Origin: UBA8401 sp041665525
Lineage (GTDB): Bacteria; Bacteroidota; Ignavibacteria; UBA10030; UBA8401
Assembly (NCBI GenBank): GCA_041665525.1
Contig: JBAYIS010000003.1
Coordinates: 1 to 64,000, forward strand
Direction: 5' to 3'
Length of the DNA stretch: 64,000 nucleotides
Shown: in pieces, positions 8,956 to 19,040 of the stretch
How the letters are laid out: every line of letters begins with the position of its first letter
Position numbering within the stretch: the stretch's first letter is position 1
Notes under the pieces: model-generated
What the model was told of the DNA's origin: nothing
Database searches by the model: none
What the model saw: only the letters and a program-made list of their open reading frames with translations
Program-made: the position numbers and the translations under genes

Positions 8956-10656
8956 ATGAAAAAGTTGTTTCTTCTGCTTTTGTCATCTTCCTTCCTCTTG
9001 GGCAGTTTGTTTGCGAAAACAACCAGTTCAACCACTAGAAACGTAAGTATCGACGGAGCAATTACGACCGGTGCTGCCAAAGGTACGAACGGACCGGATT
9101 GGGAAGTAGATGAAGAATACAAAGCAAATGATAGTGTAAAATTCTACATAACGTGGGATAGCGTCAATCTTTATGTCGCCTGGAAAGGGGGCGTTTCCGG
9201 TCATCAACGCATATTATGGATCGACACCGATCCCCAGTCCCCTGCGACGACTGGAACGGGAAAAGATTCCCTCTCCCCGTACGGCGGAGTGAATGCGAAA
9301 CTGCCGTTCACTGCAAATTTCTTTGTAAACTTTGAAAGCTCCACGGTCGATAGATCGTACAAATATAATAAGGATTCATTACGCTGGGATAAAGGTTCAA
9401 ACAATGCCTTCACACGAACGATCTCCGGGGATGGAAGTGAATATGAAGCAAAGATTCCGTGGGATTCCATCGGTGGAAGACCGGGCAAGATCTATTTATT
9501 GTCCTACATCAATGAAAAATCCGGAAGCATGTTCGTTCCGGGCAATACTGACGGATATATCTATGGTGGAGCACCGACAGCAATCAGCAGCGGAGATTTT
9601 GATGATAACAACGCCGTCATGACAATTGATTCAGTTAAGACATGGTTTGCGGAAACCATTACCGGAGGTGTGTCCCCGTTTGTCAAACTCCGGAACGTAG
9701 GCATCGACGGTGCAATTTCGAGAGGCGCAACCAATGGCAGCAACGATTCTGCATGGGAAATTGATGAAGAGTACAGTGCCAACGACAGTGTGAAATTCTA
9801 CGCAACGTGGGATGAGGTGAATCTTTATGTCGCGTGGAAAGGGGGTGTTTCCGGTCATCAGCGTATTTTGTGGATCGACACGGATCCGGAATCTCCTGCA
9901 ACAGCAGGAACAGGAAAAGACTCACTTTCCCCGTATGGAGGAGTAAATGCGAAACTTCCTTTTACTGCAAACTTCTTTGTGAACTTTGAAAGTTCGACAG
10001 TCGACAGATCGTACAAATACAATAAAGATTCTCTGCGCTGGGATAAGGGTTCCAATAATGCATTCACTCGAACCATTTCGGGCGACGGAAGTGAATATGA
10101 AGCGATCATCCCTTGGGATTCAATCGGCGGTCAACCGAAAAAAATGTATTTCCTTTCCTACATCAATGAAAAATCCGGAAGCCTCTTTGTCCCCGGAAAT
10201 ACCGATGGATACATCTACGGCGGTGCGCCCAAAACGATCCTCAGCGGAGATTTTGATGACAATAATTCCGTTATGACGATCGCATCGAGCAACACATGGT
10301 TTGCGGTAGATTTTTCAACCAGCGACAAGCCATTTGTTCATCAAGGAGGAATATTCCTTGCTGTAGAAGATCGGGTTGGGAAAACAATTCCGCAAGAATT
10401 TGCACTTGAGCAGAACTATCCTAATCCTTTCAATCCCAATACACAGTTCCGATATACTGTTGCGCAAGAAGGACTCGTCTCCATAGCTGTGTATGATCTG
10501 TTAGGACGAGAAGTTGCGACGCTGGTGAATGAAGTAAAACAACCAGGCGTTTATCGCATGTCATGGTACGGTGCGGGATTCAGCAGCGGAGTATATTTCT
10601 ACAAGATGCAGACACGATCGTTTGTGGCGACAAAGAAAATGATGTTGATGAAATAA
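8956..10656 (+). CDS. Secreted protein with two near-identical CBM9/DOMON-like modules and a T9SS domain
   Basis: I start it at the ATG at 8956, preceded by AAAGGAG (8944-8950); the frame stays open to 8905 but those codons have no SD and would bury the signal peptide (MKKLFLLLLSSSFLLGSLFA). The mature protein carries two tandem copies of a module of about 215 residues, beginning at bases 9040 and 9694 (period 654 bases = 218 codons). Each has the pattern VSIDGAI...EVDEEY.ANDSVKFY.TWD..NLYVAWKG, which resembles CBM9-like or glucodextranase domain-C-like carbohydrate-binding folds. The last 85 residues are a T9SS sorting domain. A role in binding a polysaccharide at the surface is inferred. 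No catalytic motif is seen. Confidence 0.82.
   Translation: MKKLFLLLLSSSFLLGSLFAKTTSSTTRNVSIDGAITTGAAKGTNGPDWEVDEEYKANDSVKFYITWDSVNLYVAWKGGVSGHQRILWIDTDPQSPATTGTGKDSLSPYGGVNAKLPFTANFFVNFESSTVDRSYKYNKDSLRWDKGSNNAFTRTISGDGSEYEAKIPWDSIGGRPGKIYLLSYINEKSGSMFVPGNTDGYIYGGAPTAISSGDFDDNNAVMTIDSVKTWFAETITGGVSPFVKLRNVGIDGAISRGATNGSNDSAWEIDEEYSANDSVKFYATWDEVNLYVAWKGGVSGHQRILWIDTDPESPATAGTGKDSLSPYGGVNAKLPFTANFFVNFESSTVDRSYKYNKDSLRWDKGSNNAFTRTISGDGSEYEAIIPWDSIGGQPKKMYFLSYINEKSGSLFVPGNTDGYIYGGAPKTILSGDFDDNNSVMTIASSNTWFAVDFSTSDKPFVHQGGIFLAVEDRVGKTIPQEFALEQNYPNPFNPNTQFRYTVAQEGLVSIAVYDLLGREVATLVNEVKQPGVYRMSWYGAGFSSGVYFYKMQTRSFVATKKMMLMK
9040..10305 (+). repeat. Internal tandem duplication, 654-base period
   Basis: Two units (about 9040-9640 and 9694-10305) encode nearly the same protein: long runs such as HQRILWIDTDP, SLSPYGGVNAKLPFTANFF and DRSYKYNKDSLRW are identical in both. 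At DNA level the copies differ at many third positions, so the duplication is old enough for silent drift while the protein has been conserved. Confidence 0.9.
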
Positions 10657-10668
10657 GCCGTATCAATC

Positions 10669-10698
10669 AGACCGGGCATTATTGCCCGGTCTCTTTTT
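10669..10698 (+). terminator. Rho-independent terminator
   Basis: AGACCGGGCA (10669-10678) pairs with TGCCCGGTCT (10683-10692) around TTAT, followed by CTTTTT. It ends the plus-strand block 2824-10656 and lies between convergent genes. Confidence 0.9.
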
Positions 10699-10716
10699 AT
10701 GCGTTAACTAGTGTAA

Positions 10717-13335
10717 TTATAACTCCAGATAATTTATAAGTCTTTTGACCACATCCTTTCGACCGTCCGGATGCGATAGAAGTTCATTTTTCATGAGCGG
10801 GAACTGTTTTTCAAACTCTTCCAGCATCGGAACGATCCGTTCAGGATGATATTGAATGTTTACTGGTATTTGATCTGCTGCCAACGCTGCATTCGGTAAA
10901 ACCGCCCACCAATTCTGCCGTGCCACTTCAATCTTCATTTCCGCCAGCACTTTCGAAAGTCTTCGGAATTTAACCAGTTTATCATCCAGCAGGAATTCCT
11001 TTTCTGTCATACTCTTATCATACACAACAGTAACTTCGATCTTTTTGCGGATGGATGTTGGCGGGATTGAAATATTCGTCGTTAAATTCTTCCCATAGTA
11101 ACTCCACTTCCCCTCTTGAGTATCGGTTGAATAAAGAAATTCTTTCCCATTGACGATCACTTTTGCAGGGGGAAATGACCGCAACAATCTGATTTCAAAT
11201 TGTTTAGATTCCGGCATTCCGGCATATCCTCCTACTGCTGGAAAAATCGATATTTTCAACTCTCCCGGACCTTGTTCTGTTGTAACAATCTTTGTCTTAC
11301 TGTACTCTCCCTGTTTATAGAATTCGGTGTTTCCATCATCGTCATACACCTCTGTCATCGCTCCTCCTCCGGGAACAATGGCAAGGATCAACGATGAAAC
11401 AGGAGATTGCAGGTTGGGAATTTTCGGATACAGGGGAATGATGCTGCCTGCTTTCACATACAACGGTATTTCATCAATCGCAAAATTCCGGATAATGGTT
11501 TTGCCGCCGGATACAAGAGTGCCGGAATGCCATTCATACCACTTCCCTTCCGGCAGCCAGAGTGTTTTTGAGGACAACCTTGTTGTAATTGATGAACTGT
11601 CCGCGATGGGGGCAACAAGAATATTTTCGCCAAACATATACTGATACCGGTACTCATACGATTCATTCTGTTCCGGATAGTCATAATACATCGGCCGGCA
11701 GAGTGAAATACCAGTGTCAAATGCCTGTCTATTGGCTGTATAAATATACGGCGCTAAACTGTACCGAAGGTCGATCAAATCCTTCATGATCCCAAAATGA
11801 TTAGGATACTTCCAGAATCGACGTTCGATGGAAGAGATTTTTGCGCTGTGCGTTCGCAGTATTGGACTGAATACTCCAAATTGCAGCCAGCGGACATAGA
11901 GTTCCGGATCACTGTCATACATACTTGATGCATGCCCTCCAATATCGTGGCTCCAATATCCATAACCGACATTGGAAGCTGTTGCGGTAAAGTAAGTTTG
12001 ATATTTCAGTGAACGCCAATCAATCCGGTCATCGCCGGAAAAACCAATGGGATAGCGATGATTGCCGAGGCCTCCCCAGCGGTGAAATACTAATGGGCGT
12101 TTTACTTTTCGCTGCTGCATGTCGGTATAGAATGTATAATTCAGCCACCAAGTGTTGCTCAATCCTTTTATCGATTTGCTTTCCTGATATTGCTGCCAAT
12201 CCAGCCACCAAAAATCGATACCCTGCCGCTCCATCGGCTGCAGGATGGTATTAAAATATGTTTTCGCCCATTTCCTATTCTCCATCGCAAAATCGATGTA
12301 ATGGCGGCCAGACGTATCGAAACCAAACTCTTTTGCAAAACTATCGTATTGTTCTTCCATCGGTGCAATGCCGGAAGCAGGATGCAAGTTCAGCGCTGTC
12401 TTTAGCGCATTGCGGTCGGTCCATTCCAGAAATTTTTTTGGATCAGGAAACAACGTTCTGTTCCATGTATAGCCCGTCCAACCTACCCAATGTCCTGTTT
12501 CATCAATCAATGGATTGTGCGGATCCCTCAATCCACCGAATGTTTCGTGCCAATCCATATCGATAATTAAGACATCCATCGGGATATTAAAGCTTTTGAA
12601 TTCGCTCATCAGGTCTTTAAGCTCCTGGTCCGAATACACCCAGTACCGGGACCACCAGTATCCCAACGCGAATTTCGGTATCAAAGGAATTTTCCCTGCT
12701 ATACGTGTGTAATCGTACAACGCTTGTTTATAGTGATGTCCATATCCGAAGAAATACCAATCCTGTCCGTTCTGATCCGGTCGCTTAATGACCCAATTCC
12801 AATCACTGCCATCGAATAGTTGTGAACGGGAATCATCGATGAGTGTCCATCCATCCCTGGAAAGAATACCATTTCCCAGATCGATCTGTTTTCCTTCCCA
12901 ATTCAATCCTCCCACACATCCGTCCAGTGTTCTGGCTGTTCCACCTAAATTCTGAGCTTCGGAGAGTCCCGGAAACCAGCGTTCTTTTTTTCCATTCAAC
13001 CGAAATTCTATCAACAAGTTTTCCGGGGAGAATTTCCCGGTACCTTCACGGTATTTCACATTTAGTGAATCGGTTTCGATAACAATCCACCCATCAATCT
13101 TCTTTTTGCGATAGTTCGGGACAGGGAGTTTTCGATTAATCACCACCAGGGAAGCGTTGTTTTCGAAGTTTCCAAAGTCATTCCATTCCAGCCGGACTAG
13201 CATTGGGGTAAGGATAGTGAATCGGACATTGCCGGACACTACGACCGCATCTTGATGTGCGATGGGATCGGGCTTTTGTCCAAAGGAGATCGATGTGAGA
13301 AAACACAACGTGCAGAGGAGAACGATTGTAGGCAT
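10717..13335 (-). CDS. Glycoside hydrolase family 31 enzyme, exported
   Basis: An 872-residue GH31 alpha-glycosidase with a signal peptide (about 1-19, ending SFGQ). An N-terminal beta-sandwich is followed by the (beta/alpha)8 barrel: DVLIIDMDWH, the nucleophile Asp in DFWWLDWQQ (about residue 375) and the acid/base Asp in GFSGDDRIDW (about 433). Then come the C-terminal beta domains (FGENILVAPI; VYDDDGNTEFY) and an extra C-terminal tail of about 100 residues ending LINYLEL. There is no T9SS domain, so it is probably periplasmic. GH31 covers alpha-glucosidase, alpha-xylosidase, alpha-galactosidase and lyases; the WWLDWQ form of the nucleophile segment differs from the other two GH31 proteins here, suggesting a different substrate. 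It is last in its transcription unit, 21 bases after the Gfo/Idh gene. Confidence 0.88.
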   Translation of the reverse strand: MPTIVLLCTLCFLTSISFGQKPDPIAHQDAVVVSGNVRFTILTPMLVRLEWNDFGNFENNASLVVINRKLPVPNYRKKKIDGWIVIETDSLNVKYREGTGKFSPENLLIEFRLNGKKERWFPGLSEAQNLGGTARTLDGCVGGLNWEGKQIDLGNGILSRDGWTLIDDSRSQLFDGSDWNWVIKRPDQNGQDWYFFGYGHHYKQALYDYTRIAGKIPLIPKFALGYWWSRYWVYSDQELKDLMSEFKSFNIPMDVLIIDMDWHETFGGLRDPHNPLIDETGHWVGWTGYTWNRTLFPDPKKFLEWTDRNALKTALNLHPASGIAPMEEQYDSFAKEFGFDTSGRHYIDFAMENRKWAKTYFNTILQPMERQGIDFWWLDWQQYQESKSIKGLSNTWWLNYTFYTDMQQRKVKRPLVFHRWGGLGNHRYPIGFSGDDRIDWRSLKYQTYFTATASNVGYGYWSHDIGGHASSMYDSDPELYVRWLQFGVFSPILRTHSAKISSIERRFWKYPNHFGIMKDLIDLRYSLAPYIYTANRQAFDTGISLCRPMYYDYPEQNESYEYRYQYMFGENILVAPIADSSSITTRLSSKTLWLPEGKWYEWHSGTLVSGGKTIIRNFAIDEIPLYVKAGSIIPLYPKIPNLQSPVSSLILAIVPGGGAMTEVYDDDGNTEFYKQGEYSKTKIVTTEQGPGELKISIFPAVGGYAGMPESKQFEIRLLRSFPPAKVIVNGKEFLYSTDTQEGKWSYYGKNLTTNISIPPTSIRKKIEVTVVYDKSMTEKEFLLDDKLVKFRRLSKVLAEMKIEVARQNWWAVLPNAALAADQIPVNIQYHPERIVPMLEEFEKQFPLMKNELLSHPDGRKDVVKRLINYLEL

Positions 13336-13356
13336 GAATTCTACCGAAGTATTCGA

Positions 13357-14508
13357 TTATTTTTTGTTTAGATATATTGTCTTTCCGGATTGAGAACTTC
13401 GAATCGCTGCATCCAATATTTCCATCACGATCATATTATTTTCAAGTGAAGAGAGATCGAACGGCGGTATTGTCACAGTTCCTCTAACGACCTCGGTAAA
13501 AAACATAAATGGATTATTCCGTGGCAGTTTCAGTTCCTCGACATTCTCATTTCGCTCCTGTTCATCCCCTTGTAAACGGACTCGCATCGATGTTCGATTA
13601 TCCGCAAAAACATATCCTGTCACGCCGTACACTTCCATATCTTTTCTGTTGAAGGGCCAGTTCCACGAAGCCTGGATTATTCCTTGATGTTTTTCATATT
13701 GCACAATAATTGTTGCATCATCATCCACGTAGGGATATATATCCGGTTTGATCTGTTGTGTGACAGCAACAACCGATTTTGGCCTTTCACCTTTTGCAAG
13801 CCAAGTAATAAGATTTGCGCCGTAACAACCAAAATCCGTGATCGCACCTCCCCCATTTTGGATTGGATCGGTCAACCATTTAAGGAATTCGCTGTCGACT
13901 CCGATCTCTTTTGGCCCTTGATGTCCGTCATGCACGACCACTTTCCGTAATTCACCGATCGATCTTTTCACATTGAGCATTTCAAATGCTTTATGATTAG
14001 TGGCGTACCATGATGTTTCATAGTTTGTTAGTAGATGAATCTTATGCTTCTCAGCCAAAAACTTCATTTTCTTTGCATGATCCAAACTGACCGCAAGCGG
14101 TTTTTCGACCATCACATGAATCCCTTTTGGGGCGCAATACTCTACAACCTGCAAATGGTCATGGATTGTATTAAATGCGGTCACAGCCTCAGGATGTGTC
14201 GCAGTTACCATCTCTTCGATTGTATTATATACAATGCTCATCGGGAAGCTATGCTGTTTGCTATAGCGTTGCGCCAACTCGCGGTTCGGTTCAACGATAC
14301 CGACAATTTCGAATTGATCATTCTTTTTTTCACCGAGGATCCAATGAACATGAGTGTGATGCAATCCGACAACGCCTATGCGAAGCGGTTTTGCCGGAGT
14401 TGATGAAATATTTTCCATTTGAGCCATTGCAGTGTTCTGATTACTGGATGCCATAATATATATGTTCGCTGCTATCAACAGCAGCATGTGGGCGAATCTG
14501 TTCATCAT
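13357..14508 (-). CDS. Exported Gfo/Idh/MocA-family oxidoreductase
   Basis: The protein has a Rossmann fold (about residues 43-160; IGVVGLHHTHVHW, then the MVEKPLAV motif with the conserved EKP lysine) and the C-terminal alpha/beta domain of the family (AITDFGCYGANLITWL). Members are NAD(P)-dependent sugar dehydrogenases or, in GH109, use NAD to cleave glycosides. The hydrophobic N-terminus (about 1-30, ending AMAQ) looks like a signal peptide, which implies action outside the cytoplasm. It lies between a glycosidase-like gene and a GH31 gene. Whether it oxidises a sugar or cleaves a glycoside cannot be told from sequence. Confidence 0.82.
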   Translation of the reverse strand: MMNRFAHMLLLIAANIYIMASSNQNTAMAQMENISSTPAKPLRIGVVGLHHTHVHWILGEKKNDQFEIVGIVEPNRELAQRYSKQHSFPMSIVYNTIEEMVTATHPEAVTAFNTIHDHLQVVEYCAPKGIHVMVEKPLAVSLDHAKKMKFLAEKHKIHLLTNYETSWYATNHKAFEMLNVKRSIGELRKVVVHDGHQGPKEIGVDSEFLKWLTDPIQNGGGAITDFGCYGANLITWLAKGERPKSVVAVTQQIKPDIYPYVDDDATIIVQYEKHQGIIQASWNWPFNRKDMEVYGVTGYVFADNRTSMRVRLQGDEQERNENVEELKLPRNNPFMFFTEVVRGTVTIPPFDLSSLENNMIVMEILDAAIRSSQSGKTIYLNKK

Positions 14509-14537
14509 AGAAAACGTCCGAAAATGTAAGAGAATAC

Positions 14538-15956
14538 TTATTTTAATAACAGCATTTTTCTTGTATAACTTTTCTTTTCTGCATTCAACGTATAAAAATA
14601 TACACCTCCGGGGAGCGTTGTCCCGTTGAACTTCACTGAATAATTCCCTGCAGGTTGTTGCTCATCGACCAGAACGACAATTTCCGTTCCCAAGACAGAA
14701 TACACACTCAATGCGACATGTTCATCTGCCGAGAGTGTATAAGAAATTGTAGTGGTGGGATTAAAAGGGTTTGGATAATTCTGAGCCAGCCGATAATCCA
14801 AAGAATATTTCTCATTCATTTTGTCTGCAACAGAAGTAACCTTTGGCTTCCACACTTGAAGCACATCCCGCGGAATTCCCCATTCATCGTAGAAACCGGT
14901 ATCTCTCCAGAGAACTGTAAGATCATCGGGAGATCCGATATCCTGCCATAATTGATCATAGTCCCGCACAACAAAATTAATGATGAATTCTGTCTTCCGT
15001 TTTTCGCATGAGACGAACAAATTCATAAAGTACTGAGATTGCTTCGCCTGGGTTCCATTCAATGTAATTGATCCGCCGTACAGTGTGCTATACTGAGCCG
15101 GATAACTGGTTTCGCACACTGCAACAGGTTTTAAATTCATCGAAAGTATGGAATCAAGCACTTCCATCGGTGGAATATCGTTCGTCATAAACGAACTCAA
15201 TTGTGGATGAAGTGAAAGCCCCAAATAATCGCTTACAGGCATCATGTCACTCAACACCTTCATTTGTTCCACTCTATCGGCACTCGTATATCCGGCGAGA
15301 TCAAATCCGGTAAACGATACGAAAATCGGAAGTGTGGGAAACAGAACTTTCAATTCGGTATACACAAAGGAATGCAGCTCAGCGTAAGAGTCCCACTTTT
15401 GCGGGGAATTGATTTTTAATAGATTCACTTCAATCCCAATGGCCAGATAATCCGGCTGCAATTGGGTGATAACAGCTTTGCAGTAATTAAGAAAAGCAGT
15501 TTTTACGATGGGATGGGAAAAAGAGACCGTATCCCACGGAGATGAAAGCGGTTGATCGCCGCCTGAAGTATTTTTATAGAGCGCAAGACCGGTCCGGGCG
15601 AGATTGATCGGCGTGACGGCAACGTAGATTTTGTGACCGGCCGGTGTCTTCGACTTTCGCACATTCCAATCATACACAATGGAAGATGGGAATTCGGAAT
15701 TGGAGTATGCTTCATTCCAAGGTATTCCATCATCAAAATGATGGGCGATGATATTTGCATCGGAAGCGATCTTCGAATAGACGAACTGCTGGGAAGAATC
15801 TATTTGAGAAAGTGAATATGGAAATGGAGTAAATCCCAACAGCGGTGCCGTTTGACCCGGAGTGTGCTTGCCGCCTGCAGTGAGGATCGAGAAAACAATA
15901 CATAACATGAGACAATAGATTTTCCACATAAAAAGAATATATGCAGAAGTTTTCAC
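14538..15956 (-). CDS. Secreted clan GH-A-like glycosidase with T9SS domain
   Basis: The N-terminus has a hydrophobic stretch (about 12-27). The body (about 40-370) looks like a TIM barrel of clan GH-A: LAIGIEVNLL would hold the acid/base Glu on strand 4 (the family's N-E-x motif), and PVAVCETSYP the nucleophile Glu on strand 7. The C-terminal 80 residues are a T9SS sorting domain (YPNPFNPTTTISY ... VYSVLGTEIVVLVDE ... GVYFYTL). The overall pattern is near GH53/GH5-like proteins, but I cannot fix the family. It is in a run of four minus-strand genes with 20-30-base gaps, so it is likely co-transcribed with its neighbours and acts on an extracellular glycan. Confidence 0.65.
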   Translation of the reverse strand: MKTSAYILFMWKIYCLMLCIVFSILTAGGKHTPGQTAPLLGFTPFPYSLSQIDSSQQFVYSKIASDANIIAHHFDDGIPWNEAYSNSEFPSSIVYDWNVRKSKTPAGHKIYVAVTPINLARTGLALYKNTSGGDQPLSSPWDTVSFSHPIVKTAFLNYCKAVITQLQPDYLAIGIEVNLLKINSPQKWDSYAELHSFVYTELKVLFPTLPIFVSFTGFDLAGYTSADRVEQMKVLSDMMPVSDYLGLSLHPQLSSFMTNDIPPMEVLDSILSMNLKPVAVCETSYPAQYSTLYGGSITLNGTQAKQSQYFMNLFVSCEKRKTEFIINFVVRDYDQLWQDIGSPDDLTVLWRDTGFYDEWGIPRDVLQVWKPKVTSVADKMNEKYSLDYRLAQNYPNPFNPTTTISYTLSADEHVALSVYSVLGTEIVVLVDEQQPAGNYSVKFNGTTLPGGVYFYTLNAEKKSYTRKMLLLK

Positions 15957-15986
15957 ACTCCCGAGTCATTAATTGCGGCTTTCATA

Positions 15987-18851
15987 TTATTTCAAAAGCA
16001 TCAGTTTCTTAATTGCAGAATAACTCCCTGCTGTTAATCGATAGAAATATATTCCACTGGAGAGCCGCCGTGCGTCAAAAGTGACTTCGTGTGCACCTGC
16101 GTTTTGCCGTACATTTACTAATGTGGCAACTTCCCTGCCAAGAATGTCAAACACTTTTAACGAAACATCAACTGTCGTCGGCAGATTGTAGCGGATGATA
16201 GTGGATGGATTGAAAGGATTGGGATAGTTTTGCGACAGTGAAAAAACATCTGGAAGAGTTGCACCGCTATAACCGACTTTTAATGCCACATTGGAAATTG
16301 AGATCGAGTCATACCGTGATATTCCCTTTGCCATTGTAATATTGACGGTATCCCCAGCCTGAATATGCAATGATGTATCCATTGGAGCAGGAATAAACAT
16401 CGTCCACGTCGGACGCATCTGTCCGAGAATATCTTCGACAGCGATTAATTGAGAGTCAAATATCGATTGTTTATCCTCACTATACCAATATACCTTCACC
16501 GCTTTACCAGTTTTTTGATTGATTAATTTAAATCGCAATGGAGTTGCGTCCAATAATCCTGGCCAGCTGGGATGAGCGATACTTGTATCCACAATATTGC
16601 CATAAAACACCAATTTGTAATCAACCGGATTCCTGAACAGCGTCAGCGTGCCGTTGAACAGACTGTTTGAATGAATAAACACTTTGACTGATGATAATAC
16701 ATTTCTGTTCCATGTTGTACTTTGAACTTTCGTGAGAATATCTGTAGGAAAAAATGAAAGTCCGTCAAACGCCGGTGATTCTGTATAAGGTATTAAAGGA
16801 ATATCTTTCAATACAATTTTCTTTTGTGTTGAATTATACACAGTAAACAGAGGTGTTGGTATTCCATCAACAATTATAGTCGTGTCAATAAATGAAACAA
16901 TATAGGTATCATTTGTCACTTTGCTTCTGTCAACAACATTTATTGTCATAACTGAAGGATCTGTGACATTTTGATGAATATAGGTTGCATTAACCTTCGG
17001 AAGAAATGATCTCTCGGTCTGCTTTTTGAATTTCGGCGTTGATACTGTGTCTGTCAATGTCCCGTCCGAAAGGACAAACCGCAATTGGAGTACATTACTA
17101 TTTGGTATCGATTCTAGATTTATAGTGACTTTCTGATGTATTGTGTCGGAGACAACATTGATAATTGCATTCGAATGGATTTCATACCCTGCATCATATA
17201 ACACTTGTAGCGTCTGAGGAGAATTTTCCGGATCTCCGATTAAGAATGACACATCGATTGTTTTTTCCTGCAGTGGATTTTCCGAATAAAACACATCATC
17301 GAGCATTTTAATAAACGGTTTCCCGTTGCCTGCATTATCGACGGTAATAAATCCACTTTGAACAAAATCAATATATTTACCCAATGCATCTTTCATATAT
17401 ATCCGGATGATTCCAAACGGACAGTCCGCAACAGATGCAGTATTCCATTGATAAGATAAATTGTTGGATATACCTTTTTCAAGTGATCGCCATGTTCTCC
17501 CCGCATCAGGACTGAAATCAATATCTACAGTACTCGCGATCTTTTCCGAATTCCACTCTATCTGATAATTACCACTTACTGACGTATGAAAATGGAGATT
17601 GGTTAATTGCAGGTGTGTCCCTACCTTAGTCGTATCGAAATTATTATTATGCAAGACATTTGCCAATTTTATTTTTTGGAAGATTTCTTGAGGTGTAAAT
17701 CCATATGCCGTTGTCACAATAATCCGTTTCGACTCACCCGAAGCAAGTGTAAAATATTGTGAACCAAACATACAATCGCCATCTTCTCCTGCAAGAACCA
17801 CTGTATCGTTCACAATACTACCAGGGTAGGAAAATGAACCCGGTGTCAATTTATTCCACATTAATCCATCGTCGCCCAAGATGATAGTATTTGGCGGGAC
17901 AACATAATGATAACTGGTTATGGAATCAGCAATTTGGCCTTGAATAAATGCAGAACCAAACATCCCAATTGGTCCATACCATTTCGGATTACGGGATGCA
18001 TGCCCTTGTTTGATATCGCCGGAAATAATGACATTTTCTTTTTTGTACAGTACCGAATAATCATCATTATATTCCTGCGGTCCGCCATCCGTTCCCGTTA
18101 CACCGACATATGTTCCCACAATATCACCAAAAACAACTTTGTCATAATTGAACGAACATTCATTTTTTATATCATATACCTTGAACAAAACGTCGCTAAA
18201 GAGCGGATGGTTGAACTGAAGATACCGGACATCAACACGGATACCGTGCCCTGTCTTACTAAGATTATTTGTATCGGGATGATATGACACGCCATAAATA
18301 TTATTTGTCGTGAAATTGAATCGTTTATCGTTTTGATCGTCCAACTGATAATACGCTTCAAGATTTGCAATAATATTTCCCATGCCGAACATTCCGTTCC
18401 ACTGGCCGCTCCACGACGCAGGCCACGAGGAAGGGTTATTGCTTAATGCAATACTAGTATCCAATGCGTTGGCAAAACCACTCACTGGTTCAAATGTCCA
18501 TGGCAAATTTGTGATTGGATCTTCGTCCCGTTTTTGCGTCGGCCGTGCTACCGGACAGGTAATAACCGAATGAATAGTATCTAATTTCCCATCCAAGTTA
18601 TAATCGCGTATGGGTAATTCCAATCCGAGTAGGATAGATTCTTCTCCAATATAACCATTCGATTCATACAACCAGGCACCTCTCGGACCGCTGCCAGCAG
18701 GTTGACCTACTACACCCCAATTCCCTATTACTGTTTTAACATTATTGCCATCCATTATTCCAAAACGATGATATTCTTGACCACTCGGTTGTCCCAAAAC
18801 AAATTGAAACAGAATAATTGCGGAAATGTTCCAAAATAATATCTTTTTCAT
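15987..18851 (-). CDS. Large secreted protein of unknown function with T9SS domain
   Basis: 954 residues: a signal peptide (about 1-20, ending VLGQ), a long region with no domain I recognise (GNWGVVGQPAGSGPRGAWLY near the start; EWNSEKIASTVDIDFSPDAGRTW resembles a fibronectin-like or sialidase-type turn near residue 440), and a C-terminal T9SS sorting domain (YPNPFNPSTIIRY ... VFDILGREVATLVN ... GIYFYRL). Proteins with this opening are common hypothetical surface proteins in Ignavibacteria-type genomes. Base composition looks more AT-rich than the flanking glycosidase genes, judged by eye. It is first of the four-gene unit ending at 10717. Confidence 0.8.
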   Translation of the reverse strand: MKKILFWNISAIILFQFVLGQPSGQEYHRFGIMDGNNVKTVIGNWGVVGQPAGSGPRGAWLYESNGYIGEESILLGLELPIRDYNLDGKLDTIHSVITCPVARPTQKRDEDPITNLPWTFEPVSGFANALDTSIALSNNPSSWPASWSGQWNGMFGMGNIIANLEAYYQLDDQNDKRFNFTTNNIYGVSYHPDTNNLSKTGHGIRVDVRYLQFNHPLFSDVLFKVYDIKNECSFNYDKVVFGDIVGTYVGVTGTDGGPQEYNDDYSVLYKKENVIISGDIKQGHASRNPKWYGPIGMFGSAFIQGQIADSITSYHYVVPPNTIILGDDGLMWNKLTPGSFSYPGSIVNDTVVLAGEDGDCMFGSQYFTLASGESKRIIVTTAYGFTPQEIFQKIKLANVLHNNNFDTTKVGTHLQLTNLHFHTSVSGNYQIEWNSEKIASTVDIDFSPDAGRTWRSLEKGISNNLSYQWNTASVADCPFGIIRIYMKDALGKYIDFVQSGFITVDNAGNGKPFIKMLDDVFYSENPLQEKTIDVSFLIGDPENSPQTLQVLYDAGYEIHSNAIINVVSDTIHQKVTINLESIPNSNVLQLRFVLSDGTLTDTVSTPKFKKQTERSFLPKVNATYIHQNVTDPSVMTINVVDRSKVTNDTYIVSFIDTTIIVDGIPTPLFTVYNSTQKKIVLKDIPLIPYTESPAFDGLSFFPTDILTKVQSTTWNRNVLSSVKVFIHSNSLFNGTLTLFRNPVDYKLVFYGNIVDTSIAHPSWPGLLDATPLRFKLINQKTGKAVKVYWYSEDKQSIFDSQLIAVEDILGQMRPTWTMFIPAPMDTSLHIQAGDTVNITMAKGISRYDSISISNVALKVGYSGATLPDVFSLSQNYPNPFNPSTIIRYNLPTTVDVSLKVFDILGREVATLVNVRQNAGAHEVTFDARRLSSGIYFYRLTAGSYSAIKKLMLLK

Positions 18852-19040
18852 TATTCACTCTATTAGTAGTTTAAAAATTTTTTATCAACAAATTACAATG
18901 AAATTCTACAAGTATATGATGAAATGCGCAATACCAAAAATTAGGTATTTATTGATTAGAGTTTTTATCATCCGAATCGATATACGCAATCAAAATAATT
19001 CAAAATACTGAAGCGTGAGTGTCTAATTCCCCTAAACAAC

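Noticed and set aside
4083..10656. SusC/SusD pair
   Set aside because: The receptor lacks SusC-specific features and neither following protein is SusD-like (no lipobox, no TPR-type helical pattern).
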